Assembly (NCBI GenBank): GCA_049324535.1 | Contig: JBMOOG010000019.1 | Location: forward strand, 62,001 to 126,000 | Origin: JBMOOG01 sp049324535 | Lineage (GTDB): Bacteria; Pseudomonadota; Alphaproteobacteria; Rhodobacterales; Rhodobacteraceae | Length of the DNA stretch: 64,000 nt | Direction: 5' to 3' | Shown: positions 62,130-64,000 of the stretch, in pieces | How positions within the stretch are numbered: the stretch's first letter is position 1 | Layout of the letters: each line of letters opens with the position of its first letter | Notes under the pieces: model-generated | What the model was told of the DNA's origin: nothing | Database searches by the model: none | What the model saw: the letters and a program-made list of their open reading frames with translations, nothing else | Translations under genes and position numbers: made by a program

Positions 62130-62500
62130 CCCCCTGCCCCCGCGCAGGGCGCGATCCGTATCGCGGCGCCGGCGGCCGCGCCAAGCTCGCGGCAGGCGCC
62201 GTCCGCGCAGAGCCGCCAGCCCGCGCCCGTCGCGCCCGAGGCGGCGAGGTCGAGTTCGGGCACCGGAGGCCGGTCCGGCTCCCAGACCCACCAGCCCCCG
62301 ACCAGCCGCGCGCCCTCGCCCGGCTCCATCCCCGCGCCCGATCCCCGGACCGCGGCGCGGACCAGCCGCAGGCCGCCCGCCTCGACCCGCCACTCCTCGC
62401 GCCACGGGATGCGCTCGACCGAATGGGTCCATTCGAGCGTGAAGGCGCCCGTCGCCAGATGCAGCGCCAGCGCGCCGACCGAGAGGCAGGCGCCGCTCAT
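62126..62500 (-). CDS. DUF1850 domain protein of the TRAP locus
   Basis: A 124-residue protein with an N-terminal hydrophobic stretch (ACLSVGALALHLATGAF) and the DUF1850 core (FTLEWTHSVERIPWREEWRV, then GSGAGMEPGEGARLVGGWWV). The family always accompanies fused TAXI-TRAP permeases, and its function is unknown. ATG 62500 overlaps the permease stop (ATGA); its stop overlaps the LhgO start. Confidence 0.88.
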   Translation of the reverse strand: MSGACLSVGALALHLATGAFTLEWTHSVERIPWREEWRVEAGGLRLVRAAVRGSGAGMEPGEGARLVGGWWVWEPDRPPVPELDLAASGATGAGWRLCADGACRELGAAAGAAIRIAPCAGAGG

Positions 62501-64000
62501 GCCGTCTGCGGCCGGCGCAGCCAGAGAAGCGCCCCGAAGGCCGCGACCAGGGCAAAGCCGATCTCGTCGGTCAGGGGCAGCGACGCCACCAGGGCAAAGG
62601 CCGCGGCCATCGCGAGGGCCCGCTCCCAGAGCGCGAGCGGTCGCCCGAGCCAGCCGATGACGGCCGCACCCCAGAGCGCCAGCGCGAGCGCCGCCTTGGC
62701 GACCACATAGAGCACCGCGGGCACGAAGCCGATCGCCTCGGCCATGGGATCGCCGGGCTGAAGCATCAGCGCCGGCGCATAGACCGCCATGAACGGGATC
62801 ACGAACCCGGCCGCCGCGATCTTGACGGCCTGCATCGCGATCCTGAGGCCGCTTTCCTTCGCGATCGGCGCGGCGGCGAAACAGGCCAGGGCCACCGGCG
62901 GCGTCAGATCGGCCAGGATGCCGAAGTAGAAGACGAACATGTGGCTGACGATCAGCGGCACGCCCAGCGCCAGAAGCGCCGGCCCCGCGATCGACGAGGT
63001 GATGATGTAGTTGGGGATGGTCGGGATCCCCATGCCGAGCACGATGCAGGTGATCATGGTCAGCACCAGCGACAGGAAGAGGCTCGACTTGCCGACGCCC
63101 ACGATGAACTGGCCGAAGGTGTTGGCGGCCCCGGTCAGGGTCATGGTGCCGATGATGACGCCCACCAGCGCGCAGGCGATGCCGACCGGAAGCGCGGTCT
63201 TCGCCCCCTCGGCCAGGCTGTCGCGGCAGAGCGCCAGCGTCGCGCGCCCGCCCTTGACAATCAGGTTCGCGGCGACGAGCGCGAGGATCGCGACCACCAC
63301 CACGTTGACGCCAAAGCGGAAGAAGCCGGCCGCGACCACGCCGAGCGCGATCCAGAAGAGGATGCGGATCGCCCCCGCCGGCAGCCCCAGCGCCACCGTG
63401 CCGCCGAGGATCAGCATCACCGTCAGCGCCAGCCCGATGGTGCCGGCGTAAAGCGGCGTGAACCCCGAGAAGAGAAGCCACACCAGCACCGCGAGCGGCA
63501 GGATCAGGAACCAGCCCTCGCGCAGCGCGCGCGCCGGGCTCGGCAGATCGGCGCGCGCAAGGCCCGTCAGCCCCATGCGCCCGGCTTCGAGATGCACCAT
63601 CCAGAAGACGCCGAGATAGTAGAGCAGCGCCGGGATGATCGCGGCCTTGACCACCTCGATGTATTCGACGCCCAGCGTCTCGGCCATGATGAAGGCGACG
63701 GCGCCCATGACCGGCGGCATGATCTGCCCGCCCATGCTGGCGGTGGCCTCGACGCCGCCCGCGAAGGCCGGGCGGTAGCCGAAGCGCTTCATCAGGGGGA
63801 TGGTGAACTGTCCGGTCGTCACAACATTGGCGACACCCGACCCGGAGATCGTGCCCATCAGCCCCGAGGACAGCACCGCGACCTTGGCCGGCCCGCCCTG
63901 CCGGTGCCCGACCAGCCCCATCGAGACATCGGTGAACAGCTTGATCATCCCGGCCTTTTCCAGAAAGGCGCCAAAGAGGATGAAGAGGAAGATGTAGGTC
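62497..64000 (-). CDS. TRAP transporter fused permease (TAXI type), 5' end outside the window
   Basis: The C-terminal 501 residues are visible; the frame continues beyond the window edge. It is a polytopic protein with the DctM signature regions (SGLMGTISGSGVANVVTTGQ, then PPVMGAVAFIMAETLGVEYI) and GIACALVGVIIGTMTLTGAA. The large size, several additional helices and adjacent DUF1850 mark the fused DctQM form used with TAXI binding proteins. The binding-protein gene should lie upstream, outside the window. Being coupled to LhgO suggests a 2-hydroxyglutarate or related dicarboxylate substrate. Confidence 0.9.
   Translation of the reverse strand, partial: TYIFLFILFGAFLEKAGMIKLFTDVSMGLVGHRQGGPAKVAVLSSGLMGTISGSGVANVVTTGQFTIPLMKRFGYRPAFAGGVEATASMGGQIMPPVMGAVAFIMAETLGVEYIEVVKAAIIPALLYYLGVFWMVHLEAGRMGLTGLARADLPSPARALREGWFLILPLAVLVWLLFSGFTPLYAGTIGLALTVMLILGGTVALGLPAGAIRILFWIALGVVAAGFFRFGVNVVVVAILALVAANLIVKGGRATLALCRDSLAEGAKTALPVGIACALVGVIIGTMTLTGAANTFGQFIVGVGKSSLFLSLVLTMITCIVLGMGIPTIPNYIITSSIAGPALLALGVPLIVSHMFVFYFGILADLTPPVALACFAAAPIAKESGLRIAMQAVKIAAAGFVIPFMAVYAPALMLQPGDPMAEAIGFVPAVLYVVAKAALALALWGAAVIGWLGRPLALWERALAMAAAFALVASLPLTDEIGFALVAAFGALLWLRRPQTA

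Overview
The window is high-GC DNA of alphaproteobacterial, most likely Rhodobacterales (Rhodobacteraceae/Paracoccaceae), type. The grounds are the murA-DUF2948-hisD-UPF0262-LMW phosphatase ... infA-maf-rng-yacG-tRNA-Phe gene order, the many ATGA/GTGA overlaps, TRAP and Tct transporters, and a dispersed GC-rich intergenic repeat with a 'GGGATATTTGAGCCAGTGAG'-type end. Nearly all sequence is coding. Long reading frames opposite real genes are GC-driven shadows.

Layout. (1) 1-5657: a peptide-type ABC importer (binding protein cut by the window edge, two permeases, one fused double-ATPase). (2) 6030-11690: a tight operon of a histone-deacetylase-like amidohydrolase, two radical SAM proteins, a geranylgeranyl-reductase-like flavoprotein and a lipoate-protein ligase. 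I read this as the LipS1/LipS2/LipT/sLpl(AB) alternative lipoate assembly pathway. (3) 11722-14725: a TctCBA tripartite carboxylate transporter on the minus strand. (4) about 15181-26709: an 11.5-kb genomic island in the 3' end of tRNA-Phe. It carries a P4-type integrase, a prim-pol/helicase, a YozE-like protein, a minimal CBASS (CD-NTase plus SLATT 2TM effector), a type III restriction-modification pair with a mosaic mod gene, a serine recombinase with its own res-like site, and a YjzC-like small protein. (5) 26695-35846: housekeeping cluster yacG-rng-maf-infA ... hisD-murA, interrupted by a nitrilase/GNAT/SnoaL trio. (6) 35996-42229: tRNA-Thr, acyl-CoA synthetase, Kbp, an ABC exporter, tRNA-Gly flanked by two 13-bp tandem arrays, and an orphan DNA methyltransferase. 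(7) 42335-52087: two RND efflux systems, the first with a TetR regulator whose probable operator covers its own start codon. (8) 52288-57799: an iron locus with a 46-aa small protein, HemP, imelysin, di-heme oxidoreductase, second imelysin and DUF1513 protein. (9) 57860-64000: a minus-strand chain of five genes joined by 4-nt overlaps: TRAP permease (cut by the window edge), DUF1850, L-2-hydroxyglutarate oxidase, DctB-like kinase, DctD-like regulator.

The most notable systems are the lipoate-assembly operon with its coupled deacetylase-like gene and the tRNA-Phe defence island, which combines CBASS, type III R-M, a candidate iteron/replication region and a res site. Lesser points are a GAFPGA variant in the sigma54 activator, a repeated TDLSDL peptide motif shared by the island's primase and integrase, and two different 13-bp tandem arrays around tRNA-Gly.
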